Shown here: in pieces, positions 1-9,409 of the stretch
Numbering within the stretch: position 1 is the first letter of the stretch
How the letters are laid out: each line of letters starts with the position of its first letter
Assembly: GCA_964346765.1 (NCBI GenBank)
Contig: CAYFWB010000001.1
Coordinates: forward strand, 231,412 to 295,411
Length of the DNA: 64,000 nucleotides
Origin: JBGSPQ01 sp964346765
GTDB lineage: Bacteria; Patescibacteriota; Gracilibacteria; UBA1369
Direction: 5' to 3'
The notes under the pieces: generated by a model
Database searches by the model: none
What the model was told of the DNA's origin: nothing
Seen by the model: only the letters and a program-made list of their open reading frames with translations
Position numbers and translations under genes: made by a program

Positions 1-126
1 CAGGGAAAGTTTGTTTTTCTTTATAAGTCGATTTATTATCATAAGCGCGACAAAAAAACCTACAGCTATAAAAATCCATAATGAATAAAAAGTGATCGGC
101 CCGATTTCCAGCAATAACGGATACAT
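1..126 (-). CDS. lgt: prolipoprotein diacylglyceryl transferase, N-terminal part (cut by window edge)
   Basis: Forty-two codons of a minus-strand gene that runs off the left edge. The peptide starts MYPLLLEIGPITFYSLW and passes into a hydrophobic helix followed by a basic stretch, the usual beginning of Lgt, the membrane enzyme that transfers diacylglycerol from phosphatidylglycerol to the lipobox cysteine of prolipoproteins. Lipobox proteins occur in this window (46443-46895), so the activity would be needed. The ATG at 126 lies 7 bp after the stop of the upstream gene, so the two are probably cotranscribed. The catalytic region lies outside the window; the identification rests on the first 40 residues only. 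Confidence 0.65.
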   Translation of the reverse strand, partial: MYPLLLEIGPITFYSLWIFIAVGFFVALMIINRLIKKNKLSL

Positions 127-133
127 GACTAAG

Positions 134-1522
134 TTAGAAGTTAAAGTAGATCAGAAAAGCGCTGAGTAAAAATACCGGAGTTATTACAAGTGAGGCAATT
201 TCGTTTCGTTTGAAGAAATGTATTTTTATGCTCAAAGCGCTATGGAATAAGAATAGTGTGGCTAGGAAATATTTTAGGAAAGCCGATTTATAGATATAGA
301 AAAAATACGGGACTTGCTGAATGCCGAAATCTTTCGATACGGCATAAATAGAAACAAAATAATAGATAATATAGAATGTCAGCAACCATCCCGTGAAACT
401 GTATATTTCATGCGTAAGTACTTCCGTGGCGGTTTTTTCTTTTGATTGTTTGCGAAGCTGTTTGATCTTGTTTTTTTCCGCTTTTAATTCTTTTTTGAGT
501 TTTTTCCGCTCGTTCCATAGTTTTTTTATGCTGGTCTTGGTTTCCTGTTTGAACTCGGGAGAGGGGGATTGGAAGTATAAGATGATAAATTCTTTAAGTT
601 GCCCGTTAAGTGATTCAATTTTTCTTTTGATCGCAAGCATTTCCGGTGTTTCCGAATGTGCTCCGATTAAAATGCCCACAAAAAAACCAAGGAAGGAATT
701 CAGTCTTGTGGGAACGTCGACATCTTTTATATGTTCTTTGTACCAATCCCTTAAGGCTTCGGTAATATTGATGTTTGTTTTGGATTTGCCTTTTTTTAAC
801 TGCATCATCATTCCTTGGGCTTCCACGACCATTTTTGTTTTTTCTTTTATTCTTTCTTCTTCATGTAAAAAAAGTTCTTCTTTTTGGAGATAAGAGAGGA
901 GTTCTTCCGCCGTTTTTCTTATGTAATCAAGATTTGTACTGTTTTTTATCCTTAAAAGCTTTTCGACCTGCTCACGTATTTTTTCTTTGGTCTCCGGTTT
1001 CATTATTTTTTCATATTCGTCCAGAAGTTCTTTGACTTTTTTTAAAACAAATTCTATCTGTCGTTTTAACACAGCCTGTCTTTTTTCAAACTCTCTTAGG
1101 TCTTTTTCGTCCGTGGTTTCTTTCTTTTTGGACAAGGTTTTTTCTTCTTCATAGCGGGCATATAAATCTAAGGCGCTCTTGCGTCTTTCTTTTTCTTTTT
1201 TTGTTTCAGGAAGAGTGTTATCTATTATGTATTCAACCGTAAGCGCGTACTCGGTTATTAATCTTTTGAAAGCGCTGTAAATGTTTTCAGCCTGGATTGT
1301 TCCGACGACTCTTTTACCGTTTTTATCGGTTGCTGCAAATTCAAAAGTGGGAATTTCCGTTTGGTCTTTGCCCGCCTCTTCTTCCGGCATTTCTTCTATG
1401 TTTAATATAGAAAAACCGAGTTCGTTCAATTCATTGCGCGCGGCTTTTTCGTCGGGTGCGGCAATAGTGCCCTGAAGGCTCTTATTATCCGGATTTACTA
1501 CGGTGTATCGAAATTTTGGCAT
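134..1522 (-). CDS. membrane protein with two PilC/GspF N-terminal-like repeats
   Basis: A 462-residue protein I cannot name. Residues 1-46 (starting MPKFRYTVVNPDNKSLQGTI) and about 58-105 are two copies of a module with the pattern F-Y-x-V/A-x-D-x-x-G-K-x-x-x-GTI and a following helix, resembling the extreme N-terminus of GspF/PilC pilus assembly proteins. The GspF membrane domain that should follow is absent. Instead there is a long, highly charged region (about 110-350) with coiled-coil character, then a hydrophobic C-terminus (about 375-462) with probably three membrane segments. It lies 5 bp downstream of pyrG and 7 bp upstream of lgt, so it is probably made with housekeeping genes. A role in envelope or pilus-related assembly is only an inference. 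Confidence 0.6.
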   Translation of the reverse strand: MPKFRYTVVNPDNKSLQGTIAAPDEKAARNELNELGFSILNIEEMPEEEAGKDQTEIPTFEFAATDKNGKRVVGTIQAENIYSAFKRLITEYALTVEYIIDNTLPETKKEKERRKSALDLYARYEEEKTLSKKKETTDEKDLREFEKRQAVLKRQIEFVLKKVKELLDEYEKIMKPETKEKIREQVEKLLRIKNSTNLDYIRKTAEELLSYLQKEELFLHEEERIKEKTKMVVEAQGMMMQLKKGKSKTNINITEALRDWYKEHIKDVDVPTRLNSFLGFFVGILIGAHSETPEMLAIKRKIESLNGQLKEFIILYFQSPSPEFKQETKTSIKKLWNERKKLKKELKAEKNKIKQLRKQSKEKTATEVLTHEIYSFTGWLLTFYIIYYFVSIYAVSKDFGIQQVPYFFYIYKSAFLKYFLATLFLFHSALSIKIHFFKRNEIASLVITPVFLLSAFLIYFNF

Positions 1523-1527
1523 ACAGA

Positions 1528-3159
1528 TTATTTTTTATTTTGGTGTTTATGGCTCGCTTTTATAAATTCATAAAAAAGAGGGTGCGGTTTATTCGGCCTT
1601 GATAAGAATTCAGGGTGAAATTGGCATCCGATCATGAAAGGGTGTTCTTTTAGTTCGACTATTTCAACCAGGTCGGCTTTTGGGAAAATTCCGGCCGTTA
1701 TAAGTCCTCCTTCTTCTAGTCGTTTACGAAATTTATTATTATATTCATACCTGTGCCTGTGCCGCTCTTCAATATTTTCGGTTTTATAGATTTGATAAGT
1801 TTTGGTACTTTTTTTTATTTTGCACGGATAGGCTCCCAGTCTCAGTGTTCCTCCTTTATCCCGATTCTTATATTGATCGGGCATGAAAAGGATAACATAA
1901 TGTTTCTTTGATAATTTACCTTCTTCGTCGAATTCTTCGGATGTGTAATTTTTATTTTTTAGCAAATGTCTGGTAAATTCTATGGTCATGATTTGCATTC
2001 CCAGACAAAGTCCCAGGTATGGTTTACCGGTTTCGCGGCAGTATTTTGCGGCTTTTATTTTGCCCTCCGTGCCGCGGATTCCAAAGCCTCCGGGTACAAT
2101 CACTCCGTCAGCGGTTTTAACGTGTCTCCAGGCGTTTTGATCTTCGTTTTCAAGTTTTTCACTGTCCACCCAGGTTAAATCCAATTCAAGTCCCTGATGA
2201 TAACAGGCGATTTTTAATGATTCGATTACGCTTAAATATGAATCATCCAATCCGGTATATTTACCAACTAGAGCTATCTTCACCGGTTTTCTTTTAGCGT
2301 TGATTTTAGCAACAAGCTCTTCCCAGTCTTTAAGTTTGGGTTTCAAGTCCCCGAGTTTCATCCTTTTGCCAATTTTTTGCGCTATAGCGTGTTCTTGATA
2401 TCTTAACGGAACTTCATAAATTGATGAGATCGTGGGGGCGGGTATAACGTCGTTTTCATCCACGTCGCAAAACAAAGCTATTTTTTTGAGCAGTTCTTTT
2501 TTGATCGGATAATCGGCTCTGGCCAGTATGAAGTCCGGTTGAATTCCGGTTGCTCTAAGTTCTCTGACCGATGCCTGCGTGGGTTTTGTTTTGAGCTCTT
2601 TAGATCCCATTAAATAGGGGAGTAGCGTTAAATGAACAAATAGTGTGTTGTCATAACCAAGGTCGTTTCTAAGCTGTCTTAAAGCTTCCAAGAAGGGGAG
2701 TCCTTCAATATCACCTGTAGTTCCCCCGATTTCGGCAAGCACTATGTCGGCTTTGGTTTTTTTGCCGGCATCGGTGATTCTTTTTTTTATCGCATTTGTA
2801 ATATGTGGAATGATTTGAATCGTTCCGCCAAGATAGGTGCCTTTTCTTTCATGATTTAAAACTTCCGTATAGATTTTCCCGGTAGAAACGGAAGAGTATT
2901 GATTAAGGTTTTCACCTATAAATCTTTCATAGTGCCCCAAATCCAGATCCGTTTCCGCGCCGTCTTGAAGAACAAAGACTTCACCATGTTGAAACGGGCT
3001 CATGGTGCCCGGATCCACGTTTAAATAGGGATCAAGTTTCATTGTAAACACTTTAAACCCGGAAGCTTTGAGGAGAGCGCCGATCGAGGCAGTTGCAATG
3101 CCTTTACCTAAAGATGAACAGACTCCGCCTGTCACAAATATGTATTTGGTCTCCCTCAT
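1528..3159 (-). CDS. pyrG: CTP synthase
   Basis: Converts UTP to CTP with ATP and glutamine-derived ammonia, the last step of de novo pyrimidine nucleotide synthesis. The 543 residues match the usual family length. The N-terminal amidoligase domain starts with FVTGGVCSSLGKGIATASIG, the family P-loop, and contains the GEVFVLQDGAETDLDLGHYE segment. The C-terminal class I glutamine amidotransferase domain has the nucleophile motif LGLCLGMQ and the His-Glu pair in QFHPEFLSRP. Both halves look intact. The gene follows trpS by 20 bp and precedes the PilC-like protein by 5 bp, suggesting one transcript. Confidence 0.97.
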   Translation of the reverse strand: MRETKYIFVTGGVCSSLGKGIATASIGALLKASGFKVFTMKLDPYLNVDPGTMSPFQHGEVFVLQDGAETDLDLGHYERFIGENLNQYSSVSTGKIYTEVLNHERKGTYLGGTIQIIPHITNAIKKRITDAGKKTKADIVLAEIGGTTGDIEGLPFLEALRQLRNDLGYDNTLFVHLTLLPYLMGSKELKTKPTQASVRELRATGIQPDFILARADYPIKKELLKKIALFCDVDENDVIPAPTISSIYEVPLRYQEHAIAQKIGKRMKLGDLKPKLKDWEELVAKINAKRKPVKIALVGKYTGLDDSYLSVIESLKIACYHQGLELDLTWVDSEKLENEDQNAWRHVKTADGVIVPGGFGIRGTEGKIKAAKYCRETGKPYLGLCLGMQIMTIEFTRHLLKNKNYTSEEFDEEGKLSKKHYVILFMPDQYKNRDKGGTLRLGAYPCKIKKSTKTYQIYKTENIEERHRHRYEYNNKFRKRLEEGGLITAGIFPKADLVEIVELKEHPFMIGCQFHPEFLSRPNKPHPLFYEFIKASHKHQNKK

Positions 3160-3179
3160 TACTTTTAACTTTATGTCAA

Positions 3180-4157
3180 TTATTTAAACTGAAGGCCGGT
3201 CTTTTCTTTTACTTCGGCCATAACCTTTTGAGCTTCTGATCTGGCTTTTTTAGCTCCCTCCTTAAGTACGTCATTAACATATCCCAAATCACTTAAGAGT
3301 TCAATTCTTTTTTCCCGATAAGGTTTGAAATAATCAAGTAATTTTGATAGAAGAATTTTTTTTGAGTCTCCGTAACCGAAACCACCGGTTTTATATTTTT
3401 CGGCCATTTCTTTTTGTTCGCCGGGAGTAGCGAAAAATGAATACAGTTTGTAAACAGCACATTTTTCGGGATTTTTAGGTTCTTCGATCGGTGTCGAATC
3501 GGTTTTAATACCCATTATTTGTTTTTTTAAAACCGCTTTATCGGCGAAAAATTCTATTATATTTCCGTAGCTCTTGCTCATTTTATGTTCACCGTCGGTG
3601 CCGATTACGTAGCCAGCGTCTTTCGGTATTTCCGGATCAGGCAGTTTGAATGTTTCTCCAAACATGTTATTGAATTTATCTGCTATATTTCTGGCAATTT
3701 CAACGTGTTGTTTTTGGTCTTTGCCGACCGGGACAATGTCCGGTTTGTATAAAAGTATGTCGGCGGCCATCAAAACCGGATAAGTAAACAGACCGGCTGT
3801 TGAATCCTTCATATTTTTGGCAACGGCGTCTTTATAGGCGTGTGCGCGTTCAAGCAGACCCATTGGGGTTATACAATTGAAGATCCAGGCGAGTTCGCTG
3901 TGTTCGGGTATATCGCTTTGTTTAAAAAAAAACGTTTTTTCAGGATCAAGGCCGAGCGCGAGGTAATCAATCGCGATTTTTTTTGTCAGTTCCTGCATTT
4001 TTTGTTTGTCTCTCACTGTGGTGAGAGCGTGAAGATCTGCAATAAATATGAATGATTCGTGTTTGTCTTGCGTCTCCACGTGATTTTTCATGGCACCAAG
4101 ATAATTTCCAAGGTGCGGTGTGCCGCTTGATTGAATGCCGGAAAGTACACGTTTCAT
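3180..4157 (-). CDS. trpS: tryptophanyl-tRNA synthetase
   Basis: Class I aminoacyl-tRNA synthetase charging tRNA-Trp. The 325 residues fit the compact bacterial TrpRS. The HIGH-type motif appears as SGTPHLGNYLGAM near the N-terminus and the KMSKS loop is fully conserved in EHKMSKSYGN (near residue 195). The tRNA- and Trp-binding stretches such as LMAADILLY and VGKDQKQHVE are also present. It sits between priA and pyrG on the minus strand, with a 68-bp gap from priA that contains no obvious terminator. Confidence 0.97.
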   Translation of the reverse strand: MKRVLSGIQSSGTPHLGNYLGAMKNHVETQDKHESFIFIADLHALTTVRDKQKMQELTKKIAIDYLALGLDPEKTFFFKQSDIPEHSELAWIFNCITPMGLLERAHAYKDAVAKNMKDSTAGLFTYPVLMAADILLYKPDIVPVGKDQKQHVEIARNIADKFNNMFGETFKLPDPEIPKDAGYVIGTDGEHKMSKSYGNIIEFFADKAVLKKQIMGIKTDSTPIEEPKNPEKCAVYKLYSFFATPGEQKEMAEKYKTGGFGYGDSKKILLSKLLDYFKPYREKRIELLSDLGYVNDVLKEGAKKARSEAQKVMAEVKEKTGLQFK

Positions 4158-4225
4158 TATTAATTTACTATGATTAATTCTTTTAAAAGTTTAGGCTGTT
4201 TTGCGCTTTTAGACAAGGATTAATA

Positions 4226-6232
4226 TTATACCGTGGAAAGAGGATCCACGTCGATTGTCACGTCTTTTAGATTGATCGGGTTGATTTTTTTTAAGAGTTT
4301 AGCGGGGTTTTGACCACTGATTAAAATGTGCCAGCGGTAAGTGTCTTTTAATTTTGGGATCAGGGCCGGGTAATAATTTATTTCAAAATGTTCTTCAAAA
4401 TGTTGTTTATTGCTTTCTTGCAGTAGTTTGTTGATTTTTTCAGTCAGATTGATACATCGTTGGTTATTTTTATCTTTGATCGTAAGTTTTATCAGTTTTG
4501 AAAAAGGTGGTTGAGAAAGTTCTTTTCTAATTTTGATTTCCTGTTCATAGAAACCCGTGAAATCGTGTTTTGCCGCCGCTCGGATAGCGTAATGGTTGGG
4601 CAGGTAGGTTTGTATAATCGCGTCTCCGTTTTGTTCGCGACCTGATCGTCCAGCGACTTGAGTGATCAGCTGAAATGTTTGTTCGCTTGCTCTGAAGTTT
4701 GGCAGTGTAAGTCCCAGATCTGCCAATACAATTCCAACCAGATTAATCTTTGGTAAGTGTAGTCCTATGGCGATCATTTGTGTTCCGACCAGGATATCGG
4801 CTTGACCGTTTTTGAAAGTCTCATAGATTTGTTTGAATTGGTCTCTTTTTTGGGTGGTGTCTCTGTCCGCTCGGATTATCCTGGAACCTTTAAACATTTT
4901 ATTCAATTCATCTTCAACTCTTTGTGTACCCAATCCTATGTATTTAATATATGCGCTGTCGCAATTGGGGCAGGTGTGCGGTACTTTTTCAATTTTTCCG
5001 CAGTGATGGCAGATCAGTCTTTCTACATTGAACGTGCCGTCTTCAACAGTGAATTTTTTATGATAAGTCATCGGGATTTCACAGCTGTCGCAGTTGTGTA
5101 CATAGCCGCAAACTCTGCAGATGACAGCCGAAGCGGCACCGCGCCTGTTAAGAAATAGCAGAGATTGTTCTTTGTTATTAAGTTTTTCGTTTAGCTTATC
5201 TTGTAAATCGAGACTGAATATAGAAAAATTTTTCTTTTTCAGTTCTTGTCTTAAATCGACAATTTTGGTTTGCGGAAGCATACTTTTTTTTTGTGGTCTT
5301 TCGTTTAAGTTCATCAGCTCATAGATGCCTTTTTTTGCGGCGTAATAGCTTTCTATGGACGGGGTGGCGCTACCCATGAGGACTTTAATTTTTAGAGTCT
5401 TCGCCATTCTTTGAGCGACATTTACGGCATGATAACGCGGGGTTTGATCCTGCTTGTAGGAATGATCATGTTCTTCATCGATTATGATTATGCCAATATC
5501 CCGAAAGGGCGCGAAAAGGGCTGATCTTGATCCTATGATTATTCTTGTTTTTCCGCTGTGGATCGACAGCCATGCCTCTTCCTTTTGTTTAAGGGTGAGT
5601 TGTGAATGTATAACTCGCGTCGGTTCATGAAAATGTTCTTCAAAACGTTGTTGCGTTTGAGGTGAAAGCGATATTTCGGGTATTAGAATAAGGACCTGTT
5701 TATCCCGTTTAAGATATTTTTCAACGGTATGCAGGTAAATTTCGGTTTTGCCAGAGCCGGTTATGCCATGAAGCAGTCCAACTGAATTTTTACTTTTCTC
5801 AAACTGTTCTAAAACTTTGATTTGATCATCGCTGAGCTGATGTTGAAATTTAAGTTTAAACGGAGAAGTATCAATGTTGTTCACGGTGGATATTTTTTTC
5901 TTTTTTACGATGGAAACTGGCACGAACAGTTTAAGAGCCCTGAATTTGGGACAAAAATAGTAATCAGCTATCCAGTCGATAAGTTCGATTTGATGGGATG
6001 TCAGGTGTGGCGCGTTTTTAACCGCCCCGATGATCGGTTTTGTGGAATATGCGGGTTTATTATTATGAATTTTGTAAATAATCCCTTTAACCTTTCTGTT
6101 TTTTAAGGGTGCTTCTACAATTGTTCCCAGATTCAACTTTAAATTACCGGGTAGGGAGTAAGTCAATGTATCTTTATTTTCCCCCACTTTTTGAAAAAGC
6201 AGAATTTCGGCGTAGCATTGTTTCGTATTCAC
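4226..6232 (-). CDS. priA: primosomal replication restart helicase PriA
   Basis: DNA helicase that reloads the replisome at stalled forks. The 668-residue protein has the PriA N-terminal 3'-end-binding domain, Walker A GITGSGKTEIY, the DEEH box in IIIDEEHDHSYKQ, and the two zinc-binding cysteine clusters (CRVCGYVHNCDSC and CHHCGKIEKVPHTCPNC) followed by the helicase C domain ending in VAGRSGR. The start is a GTG at 6232 that overlaps the TGA stop of the upstream gene (GTGA), which suggests translational coupling and decides the start; the next residues (MNTKQCYAEILLF) are the normal PriA beginning. Confidence 0.95.
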   Translation of the reverse strand: MNTKQCYAEILLFQKVGENKDTLTYSLPGNLKLNLGTIVEAPLKNRKVKGIIYKIHNNKPAYSTKPIIGAVKNAPHLTSHQIELIDWIADYYFCPKFRALKLFVPVSIVKKKKISTVNNIDTSPFKLKFQHQLSDDQIKVLEQFEKSKNSVGLLHGITGSGKTEIYLHTVEKYLKRDKQVLILIPEISLSPQTQQRFEEHFHEPTRVIHSQLTLKQKEEAWLSIHSGKTRIIIGSRSALFAPFRDIGIIIIDEEHDHSYKQDQTPRYHAVNVAQRMAKTLKIKVLMGSATPSIESYYAAKKGIYELMNLNERPQKKSMLPQTKIVDLRQELKKKNFSIFSLDLQDKLNEKLNNKEQSLLFLNRRGAASAVICRVCGYVHNCDSCEIPMTYHKKFTVEDGTFNVERLICHHCGKIEKVPHTCPNCDSAYIKYIGLGTQRVEDELNKMFKGSRIIRADRDTTQKRDQFKQIYETFKNGQADILVGTQMIAIGLHLPKINLVGIVLADLGLTLPNFRASEQTFQLITQVAGRSGREQNGDAIIQTYLPNHYAIRAAAKHDFTGFYEQEIKIRKELSQPPFSKLIKLTIKDKNNQRCINLTEKINKLLQESNKQHFEEHFEINYYPALIPKLKDTYRWHILISGQNPAKLLKKINPINLKDVTIDVDPLSTV

Positions 6233-6564
6233 TGCTGTTTTTTATGAGTTTTTTTGATTACCTGGTTAATTTTTTCGCAGATTTTTTCGGGGTTTAGCCT
6301 GTGGATAGCCGCTCCTTCTTCTATACTTTCGTAGGCGGCTCCATGGCACCCCACACAATGTATGCCCAATTCACGCATGACTTGAGCGGCTTCGGGGTAT
6401 GCCAGAATAACGTCTCCGATTACCATGTCTTTTGTGATTTCCACGATTTCTCCTTCTTTAAGATGTACTTCTTGGTGCGGATGGATGATTTCCATGGAAG
6501 CTCTGTCTTCCCTATTGCCGGTTTTTTTTTGATTGTGCATATTATTGTTTATTATCATTCTCAT
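6229..6564 (-). CDS. DUF1858 (ScdA-type N-terminal) small disulfide protein
   Basis: A 111-residue protein whose central part ITKDMVIGDVILAYPEAAQV, followed by an IHCVGCHGA motif, is the DUF1858 module found at the N-terminus of ScdA/RIC iron-sulfur repair proteins and as a free-standing hybrid-cluster-associated redox protein. The CxxC pair is intact. Translation may instead begin at the internal Met in ASMEIIHPH, because the first 24 residues are polar and unlike the family. It overlaps the GTG of priA by 3 bases. Its substrate or partner cannot be told from sequence; a redox or metal-cluster role is likely from the family. Confidence 0.8.
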   Translation of the reverse strand: MRMIINNNMHNQKKTGNREDRASMEIIHPHQEVHLKEGEIVEITKDMVIGDVILAYPEAAQVMRELGIHCVGCHGAAYESIEEGAAIHRLNPEKICEKINQVIKKTHKKQQ

Positions 6565-6600
6565 TCTACAAAAAAGATAAATATAATTAACATTTATCTA

Positions 6601-6629
6601 TTGACACTTCCATTAAAATATGTTATAAA
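6601..6629 (+). promoter_or_regulatory. sigma70-type promoter
   Basis: TTGACA at 6601-6606 and TATAAA at 6624-6629 with an exact 17-bp spacer. Predicted start of transcription is near 6636, only about 15 bases before the ATG at 6652; no Shine-Dalgarno sequence is visible in this very short leader. Confidence 0.8.
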
Positions 6630-6651
6630 GACAGCCTTTGTAATTTTGCAT

Positions 6652-7296
6652 ATGAATTATCATAATGATCAACAACAAGGCGCTTATGAAAAAGCTATGG
6701 CAATTTTGAAAGCCGCCATGGAAAGAAGATATGACGTTTTAACCGAAACTTTTGTTAAAGAGGGGCCTGACAGATTAAAGGAGTTAATGGCTTACGAAAA
6801 CGAACAGGATTGGGTTGAGCTTTTTGATTATCTGGTTTCCAAACAGGGTGTATTAAAGAAAACGGTAATGACTTATATGGATTTTTTTACTGATTTTGTG
6901 GCAAAAAAGGGTCCGCAGGCTTTACGAAATTTGTTCAGAATCAATGAAAGTAAATATGATCTCAATTTTGAAGAAATATTTGACCTGGTGGCTATTTCAA
7001 CAGGAGCTCTGCATAATTATGTTAATGATAATAAAATGGAACTGGCGCACAGAATTCGCGATGGAAAGGCTAATAGTCTAAGGTATGAATTAGGGTTGAA
7101 TAATTCAAAATATGACGACCTTTGGTTTGAAATATTGGATTTATTGATGAGATGCGTTTGTGAAACTGCTATCACAAAGAGTCAGTACGATCATGGTTTG
7201 AAGGCTTTTTCATTACTTATGAATAAAACTCGTCAGCAACGTTCGCTGAGATCTTACAGTAAAATGTGGGAATACAGCGATGCAGGAAAATTTTAG
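6652..7296 (+). CDS. hypothetical alpha-helical protein
   Basis: A 214-residue protein beginning MNYHNDQQQGAYEKAM. The open frame extends further upstream, but the ATG at 6652 was chosen because a near-consensus promoter (6601-6629) lies inside the longer version and the upstream codons mirror the opposite-strand DUF1858 gene. The protein looks soluble and mostly helical, rich in charged residues, with no signal peptide or membrane segment, and ends in a basic tail (SLRSYSKMWEYSDAGKF). No family recognised. It is transcribed alone on the plus strand and converges with the next gene, overlapping its end by 4 bases. Confidence 0.75.
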   Translation: MNYHNDQQQGAYEKAMAILKAAMERRYDVLTETFVKEGPDRLKELMAYENEQDWVELFDYLVSKQGVLKKTVMTYMDFFTDFVAKKGPQALRNLFRINESKYDLNFEEIFDLVAISTGALHNYVNDNKMELAHRIRDGKANSLRYELGLNNSKYDDLWFEILDLLMRCVCETAITKSQYDHGLKAFSLLMNKTRQQRSLRSYSKMWEYSDAGKF

Positions 7297-7607
7297 TCGA
7301 TATTTTTTTTCAGTTTGATTTTAAAGTAGTGATCTTTGTCCGATCCGTCTTTATGAACTACGCGAATATGATAGGCGGCGTATCGTTCCGGCATGAATTT
7401 GTAGTGGCAATAATCAACAACTTTGGTCTCTTTACCCAGTCTTTCTTTATTTAAGTGATTGTCGCTGTCTTCTCTTTCACTGTGTTCTATCGCTTCATAT
7501 TGTTCGGGAGTTAGATTTTCCCACTCAGTGCTTCTTTGTTTATAAATGGCTTTTAGTTTATCCCAATACTGATCAATTGTTTCGGCGTTGATGTATTCTC
7601 CGGACAT
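7293..7607 (-). CDS. hypothetical protein, 104 aa
   Basis: Small soluble protein beginning MSGEYINAETIDQYWDKLKA; the N-terminal half is acidic and helical, and the C-terminal half (VVDYCHYKFMPERYAAYHIR and following) looks like beta strands ending in a basic tail. No family recognised. It lies downstream of the ABC-2 permease gene? No: on the minus strand it is 46 bp beyond the permease stop, so it could be the last gene of the exporter operon or be independent. Confidence 0.6.
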   Translation of the reverse strand: MSGEYINAETIDQYWDKLKAIYKQRSTEWENLTPEQYEAIEHSEREDSDNHLNKERLGKETKVVDYCHYKFMPERYAAYHIRVVHKDGSDKDHYFKIKLKKNID

Positions 7608-7653
7608 AAAACTTAAAAGTTAGCTTTTATTGACGTAATAATTTTAACATATT

Positions 7654-8430
7654 TTAGGCTTTGAGTCCGATTCCTTTTTTCAACAGATAAAGGTTGAGTC
7701 CGAGCGTAATAACGGTGAATCCTATTAAGACCGACAAACTGACCCATATATTAACATCGGATACTCCAAAAAAGCCGTAGCGAAAACCGTCGATCAGGTA
7801 AAAGATCGGATTTGATTTGGAGATTGTTTGCCATAATTCGGGCAGTGAATGAATGGAATAAAAGACTCCTCCCAGATATGTGAGAGGTGTTAAAATGAAG
7901 GTTGGGAAGATGCTTACATCATCGAACTTTTTGGCAAACATGCCGTTTATTAATCCTCCCAGAGAAAACAGCAGTGCGCTTAAAATAATAAAAATGAGAA
8001 TCAGTAAAAAATTGTGTACCTGCGGTTCCGCGAAAAACATTGAAACGGCAAAAACGATCAGCCCCACTATCAGGCCTCTTAATATTCCGCCGCCAACGTA
8101 TCCCGCGATTATTAAGTGATTAGGGGTGGGGGACACTATTAATTCTTCTATGTTTTTTTGAAATTTTGAGCTGAAAAAAGAGCTTACAACATTGGAATAT
8201 GAACTGTTTATTACCGCCATCATGACAAGTCCCGGAACAATAAACGACATGTAAGAAATTCCGCTGACCGTGTTTATTTGGGATCCGATATAGGTTCCGA
8301 AAATTATGAAAAATAGAGATTGCGTTATTACGGGGGGGAGAAGCGTTTGCATCCAGATGCGCATGAACCTGGTTACTTCTTTTCGGATAATGGTTGAAAA
8401 GGCCACCCATTTTTGTGTCAGAGTCATCAT
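7654..8430 (-). CDS. ABC-2 type transporter permease
   Basis: A 258-residue integral membrane protein with about six hydrophobic segments and the ABC-2 family pattern (SYMSFIVPGLVMMAVINSSY, later FPTFILTPLTYLGGVFYSI). Together with the ATPase encoded just upstream it should form an exporter in the cytoplasmic membrane for a drug, lipid or polysaccharide; the substrate is unknown. Its ATG overlaps the TGA of the ATPase gene (ATGA at 8427-8430), indicating coupled translation. Confidence 0.92.
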   Translation of the reverse strand: MMTLTQKWVAFSTIIRKEVTRFMRIWMQTLLPPVITQSLFFIIFGTYIGSQINTVSGISYMSFIVPGLVMMAVINSSYSNVVSSFFSSKFQKNIEELIVSPTPNHLIIAGYVGGGILRGLIVGLIVFAVSMFFAEPQVHNFLLILIFIILSALLFSLGGLINGMFAKKFDDVSIFPTFILTPLTYLGGVFYSIHSLPELWQTISKSNPIFYLIDGFRYGFFGVSDVNIWVSLSVLIGFTVITLGLNLYLLKKGIGLKA

Positions 8431-9332
8431 TTTTTATGGATGTTTAGAAATAATTGTTCCAACCTGTTGCCCTTGGGGCGAAGATCCAGGATTGAAATTC
8501 CCTGGCTCGATAGGTCGCTTATCAGTTCATTTAAGTTTTTGTTCATCCCAAGATCCACCTCCATGGTGTTTTTGTCAACAATGTTAATGTCGTATTCTTG
8601 ACTGTATTTGCCGTTTCCTATTTTATTGACGGTAATAACATAGGTTTGTGTATCCAGTGATTTAATGGTGTTAATCATGGAATCCTGTTTAATGATTTTT
8701 CCTTCTTTAATAATGGCTACGTTTTTGCATAGTTGTTCCGCTTCTTCAAGGTAATGGGTTGTCAGCAGTATGGTTTTTCCTTCTTTGTTTATTTGAGTTA
8801 GGTAGTCCCACATTTCGTGCCTTAGTTCAACGTCTACACCGGCTGTGGGTTCATCCAGGATCAGAAATTCGGGATTGTGGATCAGGGCTCGCGCTATCAT
8901 GAGACGGCGTTTCATCCCCCCGGAGAGCGAAATTGCATTTTGGTTTCTTTTATTCCAAAGGCCAAGTTGATTGAGAATTTTTTCGGCGTTTTTGAACGAT
9001 TCTTTCCGCGGGATACCAAAATATCCGGCCTGTTGAGTGACAATATCATGTACCTTTTCAAAAATGTTAAAATTGAATTCCTGAGGTACCACGCCGATCA
9101 ATGTTTTGGCGTGGCTGTGATTTTTGTCTATATCAATATTGAAAATGGAAACTTTGCCGGAGGATTTGTTTACTATTCCGGTAAGTATGCCGATCAGAGT
9201 GGTTTTGCCGGCTCCGTTTGCTCCAAGCAAAGCGAAAAAATCTCCTTTTTTTATTTTAAGATTAACTTCTTTTAGAGCTGTGACTCCGTTTGAATATATT
9301 TTGTTCAAATTTTCCGTAGCTAGCGCGTTCAT
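8427..9332 (-). CDS. ABC transporter ATP-binding protein (ABC-2 exporter)
   Basis: A 301-residue nucleotide-binding subunit. Visible motifs are Walker A GANGAGKTTLIG, signature LSGGMKRRL, Walker B FLILDEPTAGVD and the switch histidine in LTTHYLEEAEQL. The C-terminal 70 residues form the extra domain typical of DrrA/CcmA-like exporters. It pairs with the permease gene that overlaps its stop. A possible promoter (TTGCAA, 17 bp, TAAGAT on the minus strand) lies in the gap between this gene and tRNA-Arg. Confidence 0.95.
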   Translation of the reverse strand: MNALATENLNKIYSNGVTALKEVNLKIKKGDFFALLGANGAGKTTLIGILTGIVNKSSGKVSIFNIDIDKNHSHAKTLIGVVPQEFNFNIFEKVHDIVTQQAGYFGIPRKESFKNAEKILNQLGLWNKRNQNAISLSGGMKRRLMIARALIHNPEFLILDEPTAGVDVELRHEMWDYLTQINKEGKTILLTTHYLEEAEQLCKNVAIIKEGKIIKQDSMINTIKSLDTQTYVITVNKIGNGKYSQEYDINIVDKNTMEVDLGMNKNLNELISDLSSQGISILDLRPKGNRLEQLFLNIHKK

Positions 9333-9409
9333 GTATGTGTCGGTTTATTTAATGTTGCATCTTAAATAAGTTATTCGAAAATTGCAAATGGGGCATTTGT
9401 ATGTATATG

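Noticed and set aside
6301..6651. Longer start for the plus-strand gene ending at 7296
   Set aside because: The added codons are antisense to the DUF1858 gene and contain the promoter at 6601-6629.
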